This document shows, piece after piece, positions 35,560 through 46,100 of a stretch of 64,000 nucleotides of DNA. The stretch comes from Calothrix sp. NIES-4105 (GTDB taxonomy: Bacteria > Cyanobacteriota > Cyanobacteriia > Cyanobacteriales > Nostocaceae). Each line of letters starts with the position of its first letter. Positions within the stretch are counted from its first letter, which is position 1. The translations under genes and the position numbers were made by a program. A model generated the notes under the pieces. That model saw only the letters and a list, made by a program, of their open reading frames with translations, searched no databases and was not told the origin of the DNA. The stretch is from NCBI RefSeq assembly GCF_002368415.1, contig NZ_AP018293.1:1-64000 (forward strand), given 5' to 3'.

Positions 35560-36152
35560 AGGTGGTTGACAATATTTTAAAATGATTTGATGCTAGCTAA
35601 TGATACTACTAGTATTGAAATTGTTCCCAATAAGCTTTGCTTGTTGACATTGGAGTGATAGTTTAAGTGACCCTGTTTAACATACCTTGTCTAGCTTTAT
35701 GACTATAAAGACAGTGAAGTATGGCACAGTATTGGCTTGAATGACCGCAAACGTAATGGCAGAGAGGAATACAGCGATTTTGGATATAGCTTTACAGATT
35801 GGAGTGGTATAAGTTAAGTGTCACTATAGTTTAACTTAGGTTAATCTACCTGTTAGTATAAAGGTTCTGCTAGAAAGCGATATTTCAATTAAAATAGTCA
35901 ATTGCATTACTAATTCACTTGTCCTGAGCGACTTTTTGCTCTTTAGTGTGCAAGTTAGGTTTAACTTAGGTATCACCTAACTGACATCTAATTTACACCA
36001 GTGGTTAATGTATTATATATAACTACAAATGTACTGTTATTGCTTGTTTGTCTATCGACAAATTGGGGAATAATGCTAAGTGCGCGAACTAAGGTCAAAA
36101 GCTTATAAGGTTTTTGGTGAGAAAGGTTAGTATAATTTAACCCTCACCCGCA
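35560..36152. other. Intergenic region with paired inverted and direct repeats
   Basis: 593 bp without a gene. It contains inverted repeats TAAGTTAA/TTAACTTA (35810-35817, 35831-35838) and AGTTAGGT/ACCTAACT (35953-35960, 35975-35982), plus a 13-bp direct repeat GTTTAACTTAGGT at 35829-35841 and 35959-35971. It follows the 3' end of the secretion operon, so these may be terminators or sites of a small regulator. Confidence 0.45.
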
Positions 36153-37775
36153 TTACCTAACATTTTTCAAGCTTTCTACGCTATTGCTAAACATATCTGT
36201 AAATATAGACATGACAGTGCGCTCACGTATCAGTATATTAGTATTAATTCCCATCCCCGACTGCAACGCGATATTACGTCCATTAACATTTAACTGCTGA
36301 CTATCGAGTTCCACCTTCGCAGGGAATCTGTAGAATGGGTATATTTGGTCGGGTGGTAGTGCATCCGAACCAATTGACACCAGCTTACCTTTGATATCTC
36401 CAAATTCGCTAAATGGGAATGAGTCAATACGCACATCAACAGTCATACCCTCTTTGACAAAACCAATATCTTTGTTGGTGATATAGACTTTAGCGATTAG
36501 TTTATCAGTGGGGACTATCTTTAATATGGGTTCGGTTGATGATGCTACAAATCCTGGTGTGTGTGCTTTTAACTCAAATACTTTACCAGCAACAGGCGCC
36601 TTAATTTCCTGATACTTCAAATTCATTTGGGTTTGGCTAATCTGTGAATCAGTCTCAGCAATCCTTTTATTATTTTCGACAATTGCTTTAGTAAGTTGAC
36701 TATCAATTTCTGCAATACGTTTATTATTATCTGCTATTTTATCAAGCCAGTCTTTGCGAGATACCGCTACAGTGTTTTGTAATTTAGCTTGTCCACCTGC
36801 TATTTCTGCTTTTAATCTAGCTTTTTCCTGGCTAAGTTGGTCAAGCTGAGATTGTGCGTTACGTACTTCTTCTTGTTGTTTGAGTAATTGAATTTGGGAT
36901 ATTGCACCTTGTTTTTCTAATCCAGTAATATTATTAAGAATGCCCTGGTTCATTTTGAGAGTATCTTTGGTAGAGGCAATCTTAATATCTGTTTGTTCGA
37001 CTTGGCGTTTGAGTTGCTCGATTAGAGATTGTGATGCATTTACACGCGCGTCTAATTCAATTTGGCTTGATGCAATACGTTCCCTTTGGTCAATGGATAA
37101 TTTACCTGTGGAACCACCATCCAAGTGGGTACGGTACATTTGATTTTCTGCTACCAATGCAGCACGACTTTTAGTTAAGTCTATCATTGATGCAGGTACT
37201 TGTAATGAGGTGACATCAACGTTGGCGCCACGCAATTGTGCAGAATAAAAGCTATTTTCTTGTACAAGAGAAGTGCGTACTTTCTGGAATGATTCTAGTT
37301 GAGCTTTGGCAGTAGTATTATCAAATGTAATGAGGCGTTCTCCCTCTTTTACTAGAGTACCATCTTTGACGTGAATATCTTTGACTACTCCACCCACTGG
37401 TGCTTGTACATCTTTAGTGGCGCCACTTGCTTCGAGTTTACCAGTTGCGGATACAGCTTCTTCAATTTTAGCAATGTTAGCCCATATAATTGTACCAGTA
37501 GTAGTTAGCATTAATAACCATAATATTAACCTTGACCATTTACGAGGTTGTTTTAATATTACAGGTTGTTCAAACTTGGGAATATATCTAGGTGCATGGT
37601 TAGGTGGTTTGGGTTGAATTTCTTCTGATGAGGGTTCTGATACAAGCTTTTCTAATTGTTCTCTTGAAACTGCCGATGGTATTTGAGGATGGACATTATC
37701 GTTGTGACCATTACCATTATCAGAATAACTGCCATTACCATTATTACCGTTACCATTATTATTATTATTATTCAT
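36153..37775 (-). CDS. HlyD family membrane fusion protein (type I secretion adaptor)
   Basis: Periplasmic adaptor linking the ABC exporter to an outer-membrane channel. It starts with an unusual Asn/Gly/Asp-rich tail (about 30 residues), a single membrane helix at about 80-100 (WSRLILWLLMLTTTGTIIW), a split lipoyl domain (GGVVKDIHVKDGTLVKEGER near 125-145; IKAPVAGKVFELKAHTPGF near 400), a long coiled coil between them, and the C-terminal beta-barrel and HlyD end (VDVRIDSFPFSEFGDIKGKL). Third gene of the operon, 132 bp after the ABC gene. The coiled-coil contains a short internal duplication (ADNNKRIAEIDSQLTK and VENNKRIAETDSQISQ). Confidence 0.88.
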   Translation of the reverse strand: MNNNNNNGNGNNGNGSYSDNGNGHNDNVHPQIPSAVSREQLEKLVSEPSSEEIQPKPPNHAPRYIPKFEQPVILKQPRKWSRLILWLLMLTTTGTIIWANIAKIEEAVSATGKLEASGATKDVQAPVGGVVKDIHVKDGTLVKEGERLITFDNTTAKAQLESFQKVRTSLVQENSFYSAQLRGANVDVTSLQVPASMIDLTKSRAALVAENQMYRTHLDGGSTGKLSIDQRERIASSQIELDARVNASQSLIEQLKRQVEQTDIKIASTKDTLKMNQGILNNITGLEKQGAISQIQLLKQQEEVRNAQSQLDQLSQEKARLKAEIAGGQAKLQNTVAVSRKDWLDKIADNNKRIAEIDSQLTKAIVENNKRIAETDSQISQTQMNLKYQEIKAPVAGKVFELKAHTPGFVASSTEPILKIVPTDKLIAKVYITNKDIGFVKEGMTVDVRIDSFPFSEFGDIKGKLVSIGSDALPPDQIYPFYRFPAKVELDSQQLNVNGRNIALQSGMGINTNILIRERTVMSIFTDMFSNSVESLKNVR

Positions 37776-37907
37776 AATTAGTTTGTATAATTAAAAGTGT
37801 GAATATTGTTTGACAATTAGAGAATTGTTAATCGATAATTACTGATTGATATATATAATTAGTAGTTACTGATTTTTTTACTATAAACACGAGTGTTTTT
37901 AATTGTT

Positions 37908-40865
37908 TTATCCCCCAGATGCTTCTTGTTGCTGATAGAGACAGTAATACAATCCCTTCATTGCCATTAATTCGTTGTGAGTGCCTTGTTCCGCTACCTT
38001 TCCTTGACTCATCATTAAGATAATGTCAGCATTCTTAATAGTTGCGAGACGGTGCGTAATGAATAGCACTGTCCTGCCTCTAAATGCAGCTTGTAGGTTT
38101 GAACAAACTTGTCGTTCGGTAGCATAATCAAGTGCGCTGGTTGCTTCGTCCATAATTAACAGCGGTGGGTTTTGCAGTACCGTGCGCGCGATTGCCATTC
38201 TCTGTCTTTGTCCACCTGATAATGCTGAACCTCTTTCACCAACGCGCGTGTTATAGCCATTGGGCAGGTTCATGATAAAGTCGTGGGCACAAGCTATTTT
38301 GGCTGCTTCAACAATTTCTTCTGGTGTTGCATTTGGTATGGTAAGAGCAATATTTTCTTGGACGGTGGTATCAAACAAGAGAGTATCTTGCAGTACCATC
38401 CCGATTTGTTGACGTAGGGAATATAATTCCACTTTGCTAATGTCGTACCCATCGATGAGAATTCTTCCCGCATCGAGTTCGTATAGTCGGGGAATTAATT
38501 TAGTTAAAGTACTTTTTCCGGCGCCACTTTGTCCGACTACCCCAACAAACGAACCTTTGGGAATTTCTATTGATACGCTATTTAATTGTGGGTTGGGGGA
38601 TTTAGCAAACGAGAAGGTGACGTTTTCATATTTGATTTGTCCTTGAATTGCTGGCATTGGTATATTATTTCTACCAGCCAATTCGCTTTCTTGGGGTGTG
38701 TCGAGAATGTCAGCTAATCGTTCCAATGATAATGCAGTTTCTTGAAAGTTCTGCCACAGTTGGATTAATCGTAATAGTGGACTAGTTACATAGCCAGCAA
38801 TAATCCTAAATGCGATTAATTCTCCTAATGTGATTTCCTGCTGCAATACTAAATAGGCGCCTACCCATAATAAAAGTAAACTGGATAATTTATTGAGGAA
38901 GTTAGATAATGAACCTGCTGTATTAGATGTGAGTACATTATCAAAGCTGGCACTGATATATTTACTATAGCGTTGTTGCCACTGCCATCTTGAATTTAAT
39001 TCAATATTCTGTGCTTTGACTGTTTGAATACCAGATACTACTTCAACTAAATATGATTGTGTTTCCGCATTACGTTCAGCTTTAGTACGAGTTTGACTGC
39101 GAATAATTGGAGCAAATATAAATGTTAATAAGGCAAATAATGGTACAGTTGCTAATGCTACTATGGTAAGTAACCAACTGTAAAATATCATCACTACAAT
39201 ATAGATTACCGAGAATATAGCATCTAGGACTACCGTCAGGGCTGTACCTGTGAGGAAGGAGCGTATATTCTCTAGTTCGTTAATCCTTGATGATATTTCC
39301 CCTACTGGTCGTTTCTCGAAGTAGCGTAGTGGTAATCTTAATAAATGGTCGATGACTTCACTACCCAAGGATAAATCGATGCGGTTGGTGGTATCTACAA
39401 ATAGGTTAGTACGCAACCAGGTAATTATTCCCTCGATGATTGCCATAGCTATCAACACAAATCCCAATACGTTGAGTGTGTTGACTCCATTTTGAATAAT
39501 TACTTTATCAATAATTACTTGGGTAACGAGTGGGTTAGCGAGTCCTAATAATTGTACAAATAATGATGCTATAAATACTTCGATTAATACAGTTTTATGT
39601 TTTTTGATTGCTGGTAAAAACCAGCTTAGATTAAATCGCTTCTTTGGTGTTTCTGGTGTAGATTGTATAAGGAGTACTTGCCCTTCTTCACCCCAGATAT
39701 CGACAAAAGCAGCAGGTTTTTTACGAACGATTCCCTGTTCGGGGATAGCGAGTACTAATTCTTTTTCAGTGGCATGGTAAACAATTGCAAAGCTGTCTTG
39801 CCAAGGAATTAATACTGGTGTAGGGAGTTTGGATACTGCGACTGCGGGTACTTCCGCTAGCTGTACTTTCAACCCCATCAATTCAGCAACGGCGCCACAT
39901 ATTTCAATTGATATTTTACCAGTTCGTTGGTGATTGTTGACTAGCGCGCGAAGTAGTACATCCTTCTTCCACGGTGTGTTCCAATATTGCGATAGCATTT
40001 GGAAACAAGCAAGTGTTGCATCAACTGGCCCTCTACCATGAACGTAGGGATATTTGGTTTGTTGCTTGTTGGTTGATTCTGCTACTTCTGGTTTCTCTGG
40101 TGCGAATGGTACACTTTCCCAAGCATTAGAATTGGTTGGTATTGCAAGAGTATCTGTAGTTGTGGGTTGCTCAAATGATAATGTATGGTCAGCAAACCCG
40201 ATGAGACGAATTCCCTTACCAGTAGATTGAATATCATCCCCATTACTAGGATTAATAATACTACCAACTGGGTAGTTACTACCATCACTGCTAACAAACC
40301 ATAGTAGATTGGGGTCGATTTGATCCAGTGGGGTTTTACCAGATGGTAAGTTTAAAATAGTAGCATGATTTAATGCTTCAATTGCTAATTCTTTTAAGTC
40401 ATGAACAACTTTACCTCTACGATTAAGTTCGGCGCCTATCAAGTCGTATATTTCTATTAAATTTATAGAGTTGCGAAAATATGTAGCAATGTCGGGTTGT
40501 TTACTTAATAATTCTAGAAAGTCTGGTACTTTGAGAGTAAGACAAACTGATTCGACTGATGCAATAACTGTTTCGCATGGTACATTTCTTATAATACTAG
40601 CGGCGCCGCTGACTTCACCTGGTTCTAATCGAGACAATGTTTGTGGCGCCTCTATACTGGGTTGATATCCCAATAAGCGTGCTTGTCCTGAGTAGATAAT
40701 ATAAATGTTAGCAGGCAGGTTATCTTTGACTAAAATTGCCTGCCCCATTCGATAACGTAATGGCTCAATTAAATTTACAATGCGCTCAAGTACCGTTGGA
40801 GAGAGCTTGTCAAACGGTGGGGTTTTGGCTAGAAATTCGTAGTAGATGTTAGTACTAGTGGTCAT
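37908..40865 (-). CDS. Type I secretion ABC exporter with cNMP-binding and C39-like domains
   Basis: 985 residues. Residues 15-140 form a cyclic-nucleotide-binding (CRP-like) domain (RMGQAILVKDNLPANIYIIY; LEPGEVSGAA). Residues about 270-410 are a C39-peptidase-like domain whose catalytic Cys position reads RGPVDATLACF, so it is probably an inactive substrate-binding domain as in HlyB. Six membrane helices follow (about 430-690), then the ATPase: GVVGQSGAGKSTLTKL (Walker A), ALSGGQRQRMAIAR (signature) and LLIMDEATSALD (Walker B). The start ATG overlaps the isomerase stop by four bases. Likely substrate: the giant protein encoded nearby. The cNMP domain suggests gating by a cyclic nucleotide; that is inference. 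Confidence 0.9.
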   Translation of the reverse strand: MTTSTNIYYEFLAKTPPFDKLSPTVLERIVNLIEPLRYRMGQAILVKDNLPANIYIIYSGQARLLGYQPSIEAPQTLSRLEPGEVSGAASIIRNVPCETVIASVESVCLTLKVPDFLELLSKQPDIATYFRNSINLIEIYDLIGAELNRRGKVVHDLKELAIEALNHATILNLPSGKTPLDQIDPNLLWFVSSDGSNYPVGSIINPSNGDDIQSTGKGIRLIGFADHTLSFEQPTTTDTLAIPTNSNAWESVPFAPEKPEVAESTNKQQTKYPYVHGRGPVDATLACFQMLSQYWNTPWKKDVLLRALVNNHQRTGKISIEICGAVAELMGLKVQLAEVPAVAVSKLPTPVLIPWQDSFAIVYHATEKELVLAIPEQGIVRKKPAAFVDIWGEEGQVLLIQSTPETPKKRFNLSWFLPAIKKHKTVLIEVFIASLFVQLLGLANPLVTQVIIDKVIIQNGVNTLNVLGFVLIAMAIIEGIITWLRTNLFVDTTNRIDLSLGSEVIDHLLRLPLRYFEKRPVGEISSRINELENIRSFLTGTALTVVLDAIFSVIYIVVMIFYSWLLTIVALATVPLFALLTFIFAPIIRSQTRTKAERNAETQSYLVEVVSGIQTVKAQNIELNSRWQWQQRYSKYISASFDNVLTSNTAGSLSNFLNKLSSLLLLWVGAYLVLQQEITLGELIAFRIIAGYVTSPLLRLIQLWQNFQETALSLERLADILDTPQESELAGRNNIPMPAIQGQIKYENVTFSFAKSPNPQLNSVSIEIPKGSFVGVVGQSGAGKSTLTKLIPRLYELDAGRILIDGYDISKVELYSLRQQIGMVLQDTLLFDTTVQENIALTIPNATPEEIVEAAKIACAHDFIMNLPNGYNTRVGERGSALSGGQRQRMAIARTVLQNPPLLIMDEATSALDYATERQVCSNLQAAFRGRTVLFITHRLATIKNADIILMMSQGKVAEQGTHNELMAMKGLYYCLYQQQEASGG

Positions 40866-41638
40866 GACATTACAAGGGCTGGTGCGAGTGTATTCGTGCT
40901 ATGGGGATTATCATTAACAAGAGAAATTGGTGTGTTTTGGATTTGTTCAGCCAACCATTGTTCAAATAGATGGTTGAGGAGGGTGGCTTTCATAGCATCA
41001 TCTAACTGTGCCCCAATTAACTTTTCGAGGCGTACAATTACGTACCAGTTTTCTAACTTCATTGGTGGTAACACTTGCCCTGGCTTGGATGTACCCAACT
41101 TCTGTGCTATTGCTGGATGGGCTTGGGATATGGGAACAGGACCAATCAATCCACCTGTTTGTGCTTCGGCGCCTTGTGAATATTCTTTTGCACAGTCAGC
41201 GAATGTGGCATCACCATCTTGAATGCGGAAGAATAATTCCTGTGCTATTTCGCTGCTGTCAGTGCGGAGGAGGGAGTAAACAACTTTATCAAGCTGGGAT
41301 TTACATTGGAGAAAATATTGTTCAAGTTTGTTGCCCCATGTGGCGATTTTGAATTTTTCTACCCGCAATTCCCTTGTGGCGATGGCTTCAAATTGCTGCG
41401 AAGTTATACACAGTTGTTTTTGTGCTGCTGTTATCGCTTCTTTTGCAGTAAGCTTATTCTGTTGGCAGAATTGCTCTATTGTTGTGGCTTTCTCTTCGGG
41501 AGTTAATTCGATAGTCGCAATGGCTTTATCGATAATTACTTCACGTTGGAGTATATGTAATATTTTATGCCCAGCTAGCAAGTGGGGTAATTCTGCTGGT
41601 TGTATTTTTTTGTTGCCAATTTGGATAACGGAAGCCAT
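40862..41638 (-). CDS. Parvulin-type peptidyl-prolyl isomerase of the secretion operon
   Basis: 258 residues. The N-terminal 110 residues are a helical SurA-like chaperone part (ELTPEEKATTIEQFCQQNKL). Residues about 135-215 are a parvulin domain: AQELFFRIQDGDATFADCAK, EYSQGAEAQTGGLIGPVPIS and GQVLPPMKLENWYVIVRLE. No signal peptide is evident. It is the first gene of the operon with the ABC exporter and HlyD adaptor; such isomerases are common in cyanobacterial type I secretion clusters and probably keep the substrate unfolded or fold it. Confidence 0.85.
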   Translation of the reverse strand: MASVIQIGNKKIQPAELPHLLAGHKILHILQREVIIDKAIATIELTPEEKATTIEQFCQQNKLTAKEAITAAQKQLCITSQQFEAIATRELRVEKFKIATWGNKLEQYFLQCKSQLDKVVYSLLRTDSSEIAQELFFRIQDGDATFADCAKEYSQGAEAQTGGLIGPVPISQAHPAIAQKLGTSKPGQVLPPMKLENWYVIVRLEKLIGAQLDDAMKATLLNHLFEQWLAEQIQNTPISLVNDNPHSTNTLAPALVMS

Positions 41639-41978
41639 AGCGAGTGGTAAAGCACCTTGTGGGTAGGAAGTGGGTAGAGTTAGCCTCCCGCATCATGGCT
41701 TAATTCAAGTATTAATGGCAACAGCAACCATACTTATTTTAGTAGTGAGGATATTTGTGGCTTGCGTGTTAATACTGTAACATTGGTGATATTCTTTGTT
41801 GTCCACCCGGCCACGTTCCTCTTTTATACTCTGCTTGTTTGAGGCGCGAAAAACAATACTTGTACACAATTGTATGTAATTAATTCGGCTTTCATCCCAG
41901 TAATACCACTGTTATTAATAATCACGTTGTGTTGATAAAAATAAATAAATTACAGTTTGTACTAAAACAAAAACTACG
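41639..41978. other. Divergent promoter region
   Basis: 340 bp between the secretion operon and the glycosyltransferase gene, transcribed apart. It holds a GTACACAATTGTATG near 41861 (partial palindrome) and an AT-rich stretch just before 41979. No gene seen. Confidence 0.4.
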
Positions 41979-42749
41979 ATGGAAAACTCTATTTCTATCA
42001 TCATGACGGTTTACAACCGAGAACGCTATCTGGAGAAGGCAATCAAAAGTGTCTTGGCTCAAACTCGTCCTCCATTTGAACTGCTGATTTGGGATGATGG
42101 TTCTACTGATGGTTCTGTAGAAATTGCTCTGCAATATGCGTCTTATGACCCAAGGGTGCGTGTCATCGCAGCAGACCATCAGGGACGAGCACGTTCTCTA
42201 ATCGCTGCAATCAAGGAAACTACTTGCCCGTATTTTGGATGGGTAGATAGTGATGATATACTGGCGCCAACTGCGTTGCAAGAAACAGCAGCTATATTAG
42301 ATGAATGTAAGGAAGTTGGATTAGTATATACCAGTTATCAGGTCATTAACGAACACGAGCAAATTATTTCTGATGGGGCACGTTGTCGTATTCCTTATTC
42401 ATTTGACCGATTGTTGGTTGACTTTATGATTTTCCACTTTCGGTTACTGCGTCGAGAAGTGTATCTTAAAGTAGGCGGCTTAAATGAAGAATTTGAATTA
42501 GCTCAAGACTACGACTTATGCCTACGACTATCTGAAGTGACTTCAATTGAACACATAAAAAAACCTCTTTACTACTATCGCTATCATGCCGATAGCGTAT
42601 CACATACAAAGCGAGTCGAGCAAATTATGGCAGCTTCTGTTGCAATTAAAAAAGCCTTGGAGCGTCGAGGGCTAAAAGACAAATATGAACTTGATGTTCA
42701 AATTGTGGGGCAGTACCGCTTACGTCCTGTTAGATACATTAGTAAATAA
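41979..42749 (+). CDS. Family 2 glycosyltransferase
   Basis: 256-residue GT-A fold enzyme. It opens with SIIMTVYNRERYLEKAIKSV, has the nucleotide-sugar binding IWDDGSTDGS (about 37-46), the metal-binding GWVDSDDILAP (about 87-97), an EEFELAQDYDLCLRLSE acceptor-side motif (about 165-181) and the typical YYRYHADSVS ending. No membrane segment. It lies alone, on the opposite strand, between the secretion operon and the giant gene, so it could glycosylate the exported protein or act on a surface polysaccharide; the substrate cannot be told. Confidence 0.87.
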   Translation: MENSISIIMTVYNRERYLEKAIKSVLAQTRPPFELLIWDDGSTDGSVEIALQYASYDPRVRVIAADHQGRARSLIAAIKETTCPYFGWVDSDDILAPTALQETAAILDECKEVGLVYTSYQVINEHEQIISDGARCRIPYSFDRLLVDFMIFHFRLLRREVYLKVGGLNEEFELAQDYDLCLRLSEVTSIEHIKKPLYYYRYHADSVSHTKRVEQIMAASVAIKKALERRGLKDKYELDVQIVGQYRLRPVRYISK

Positions 42750-42946
42750 AACACAGATTATTGAAGATAGAGGAGCATAACTGTTGGAATTATTTGTACG
42801 CGCTCGCCTTGGTCTCGTAACCCAGGCGCCTGCGCTCAAAACTTACCCAGTACGCCTCCTTTTTTTTAGGGAAATAGTATCAGTAGTACTTTTGAATTTT
42901 GGGTGCCCAAACAAGTGAGCATACCACTACTTCCAGAAAGCTTAAA

Positions 42947-42983
42947 AGCCAATACCTACCTTTAAAGTTGATAAGTATTGGCT
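42947..42983 (+). terminator. Intrinsic terminator of the glycosyltransferase gene
   Basis: Perfect 9-bp arms AGCCAATAC (42947-42955) and GTATTGGCT (42975-42983), followed on the plus strand by GTGTTTTATT. Confidence 0.55.
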
Positions 42984-43068
42984 GTGTTTTATTGGAATTT
43001 GAAAGGTGAATGCTCATACATGTACACACATGGAAAAACATTGAAATATAAGCCAGAAGAAGGAAGGA

Positions 43069-43100
43069 GTTGGAGAAAATAAATACAACATTCCTCCAAC
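43069..43100 (-). terminator. Hairpin after the giant gene
   Basis: Arms GTTGGAG (43069-43075) and CTCCAAC (43094-43100), 17 bp beyond the giant gene's stop codon. No T-run follows it directly, so termination is a guess. Confidence 0.35.
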
Positions 43101-43117
43101 TTAAGACCGCGCGTTGT

Positions 43118-46100
43118 TTATTTGCCTTGATTTTTGGGTACACGCACCTGTGTGGTTGAGATAGTGACGTTGCCAGCGCTATCGGTTGCACTATAGGTCA
43201 AGGTGTAGATACGACCGTTACCATTGCCCGAACGTTCCGCGCGTAGGAAGATGCGTCCATCAGGTCTAATTTCTATATCGCCAGTGGTATTGCCATCACC
43301 AGAACCATTAGTAGGTTCGTTGCTAGTAATTGATAGGAGTCTAACGGTGGGGTTAGCATCAAAGTCATCGCGAACATTGACGTTGACCTTAACTTCAACC
43401 ATTTTGTGGTTAGGTGGCCACAATTCGCCTGGTACGGCAGCAACAGTTAGTGTTGGTGATTCATCATCATCGATAATCGTACCCACACCAGTATTGTCAG
43501 TAATGTTGGCGTTGATAGCATCGAATAGGTTGACGAAGAAGTTTTCGTTCTGTTCGTCTAATCTATCACCAATTATTTGTACTGATACTGTTTTGGTGGT
43601 TTCACCAGCGGCAAAGGTGAGGATGCCGCTTGTTGCTGTATAATCACTTCCAGCAGTTGCTGTACCATTGGCGGTAGCATATTTGACGCTGATTGGTTTC
43701 TGGGAAGGTGCGTTGAGGCTAACGGTAAAGTTGAGTATTTGTGTTCCGTTATGTCCTTCGGTAATGGTTCTATCGTTGATTATAAGGGCTGGTGGTGCGT
43801 CGTTATCAATGATAGTAGTCATCCCAGACGCTTTGATAATGGTCGCGTTGGTGGCGCCATCTAGTTTCAGGGAGAAGTTTTCGTCAAACTCGTCGATGCT
43901 ATCACCAAGTACTTGGACTGTTATTGTTTTGGTGGTTTCTCCTGGTGTAAAGGTCAATTTACCGTTAGTTGCGGTGTAGTCAGTACCCGCAGTTGCAGTA
44001 CCATCGACCGTAGTGTAATCTACTGTGACTGGTTTACCGGAAGCTGTGTTGAGACTGACAGTGTAGGTTACAGCCATCATGCCATTATCCCCTTCGGTGA
44101 TAGTTCTATCGTTAATTGTGAGTGTCGGCGCCTCATCGTTATCTAAGATAGTGCCTACACCACTATGAAGAGCGATAGTAGCGTTTGTAGCATCGCTTAA
44201 GTTGAGGAAGAAGGTTTCATCAAATTCATCCTGGGTATCGCCAAGTACCTGTACAGAGACGGTCTTTGTTGTCTCACCTGGGGCGAAAGTAATGGCGCCA
44301 TTTGTTGCAGTGTAGTCAGTGCCAGCTTCTGCTGTACCGTCTACTGTTGCATATTTAACGGTGATTGGTTTAGCGCTGGCTGCTGACAAGCTAACTGTGA
44401 AGGTGGCAATTTGTGTGCCATTGTCGCCTTCGGTGATGGTTCTATCACTTATAGCTAGTGTTGGCGCCTCGTCGTTATCTAAGATTGTGGCTACACCTTG
44501 GTTCTTAATAATGGTAGCGTTTATTGCACCACTCAAGTTGAGGAAGAAGGTTTCTGAGAATTCATCTAGAGTATCGCCAATTAGTTGTACTGCGATGGTT
44601 TTGCTGATTTCCCCAGAGGCAAAGGTAATTGTACCGTTGGTGGCGGTATAATCGCTGCCAGAAGTTGCTGTACCATCTGCGGTAGAGTAGTTAGCGGTTA
44701 CGGTACGTAGGCTGGCTTCACTCAAGCTAGCAGTAAATACGGCGTATTTGTAACCATTATCTCCTTCGATAATTGAGATATCACCTGCTTGAATTGTGGG
44801 TGGTTTTTTCACCGTGACGGTCATTGTGTCGTTAGAGACGGCGCCCGAATTATCTGTAATGGTGAGGGTAACAGTGTATTCGCCATCTAGTGTATATATA
44901 TGAGATGGGTTGAGGACACCTGTTGTGGTATTACCATCGCCGAAGTTCCACTCGATTATATGGGTATCTAAAATACCTGGGTCGGTGAATTGTCCATCGA
45001 AGGTAACAAGTTCGTTTTGGTACATGGTTTGGTTTGCACCAGCATCAACTGTGGCTGCGACATTCAGAACCGAGGTAGCCAGGGTTTTAGTTGTGGAAGC
45101 TCCGTCGGAGTCGGTAACGGTGAGGGTGACGGTGTAAATACCATTGTCAGCGAAGGTGTGGCTAACATTTTTACCTTGTACTGGGTCTGAACCATCGCCA
45201 AAGTTCCAAGTGTAGGTCAATGTGTCGTTTCCTGGGTCAATTGCCGACGCACTGAATGTTGCTGGTGTACCTTCTGCCACTTCTGTTGTGCCCGTGAGTT
45301 GGGTAATTGTGGGTGCAACGTTGTTGACGGTGACAGTAAGGGTGTCAGAAGTTACAGCACCATCCGAATCACGGACTGTGAGGGTGGCGGTGTACTCTCC
45401 ATTATTGGCATAAGTATGAGTTGGATTGAGTACATTAGTTGCAGTTGTACCATCGCCAAAGTCCCAAGTAATGGTGTGAGTATCTAATATACCTTCTTCA
45501 GTGAAGGCGCCGTTGAAGGTTATAGCTTGACCTTCATTAATAGTTTTGTCACTACCTGCATTAACGACTGGCGCCACATTGAGTACTGTAACCTTAACAG
45601 TATCGGTTGTAACTGCACCATCCGAATCTGTAATAGTTAGTTTGGCTGTGTAAACACCATTCTGATTATAGATATGGGTTGGGTTGAGGATGTTGGTAGC
45701 AGTTGCACCATCACCGAAGTCCCATGTAATAGTATGGGTGTCTAATATACCAAGGTCAGTAAAGGCGCCATTAAATGTTACGCTTTGTCCTTCATTAATA
45801 GTTTGGTCACTGCCTGCATTAACGACTGGCGCCACATTATTGACTGTGACTAAGAGGGTTTGGAAGCTGTTTACACCTTTGCTGTCGGTAACGGTGAGGG
45901 TTGCAGTGTAGGCGCCGTTATCTACATATGTATGGTTGACGGTTTGACCTGTGACAATCTTACTACCATCACCAAAGTTCCAGATGTAGGTGAGGGTGTC
46001 ACCTGGGTCGCTGGCAGTAGCGGTAAAGCTGGTTGTTGTACCTTCGGTTGTGGTGGTGTCACCTGTAATTGCCGTTATGGTTGGGGCAATATTATTTACC

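Larger units (their letters stand above)
42750..43117. other. Intergenic region between convergent glycosyltransferase and giant gene
   Basis: Contains two terminator-like hairpins (42947-42983 and 43069-43100) and one GGCGCC at about 42823. No gene. Confidence 0.5.

Noticed and set aside
43440-46100. Repeats at DNA level, considered as a CRISPR or satellite array
   Set aside because: The period (about 250-300 bp) and divergence follow protein domains (PKD and Calx-beta), with no short identical repeats and spacers. No CRISPR array was seen anywhere in the window.
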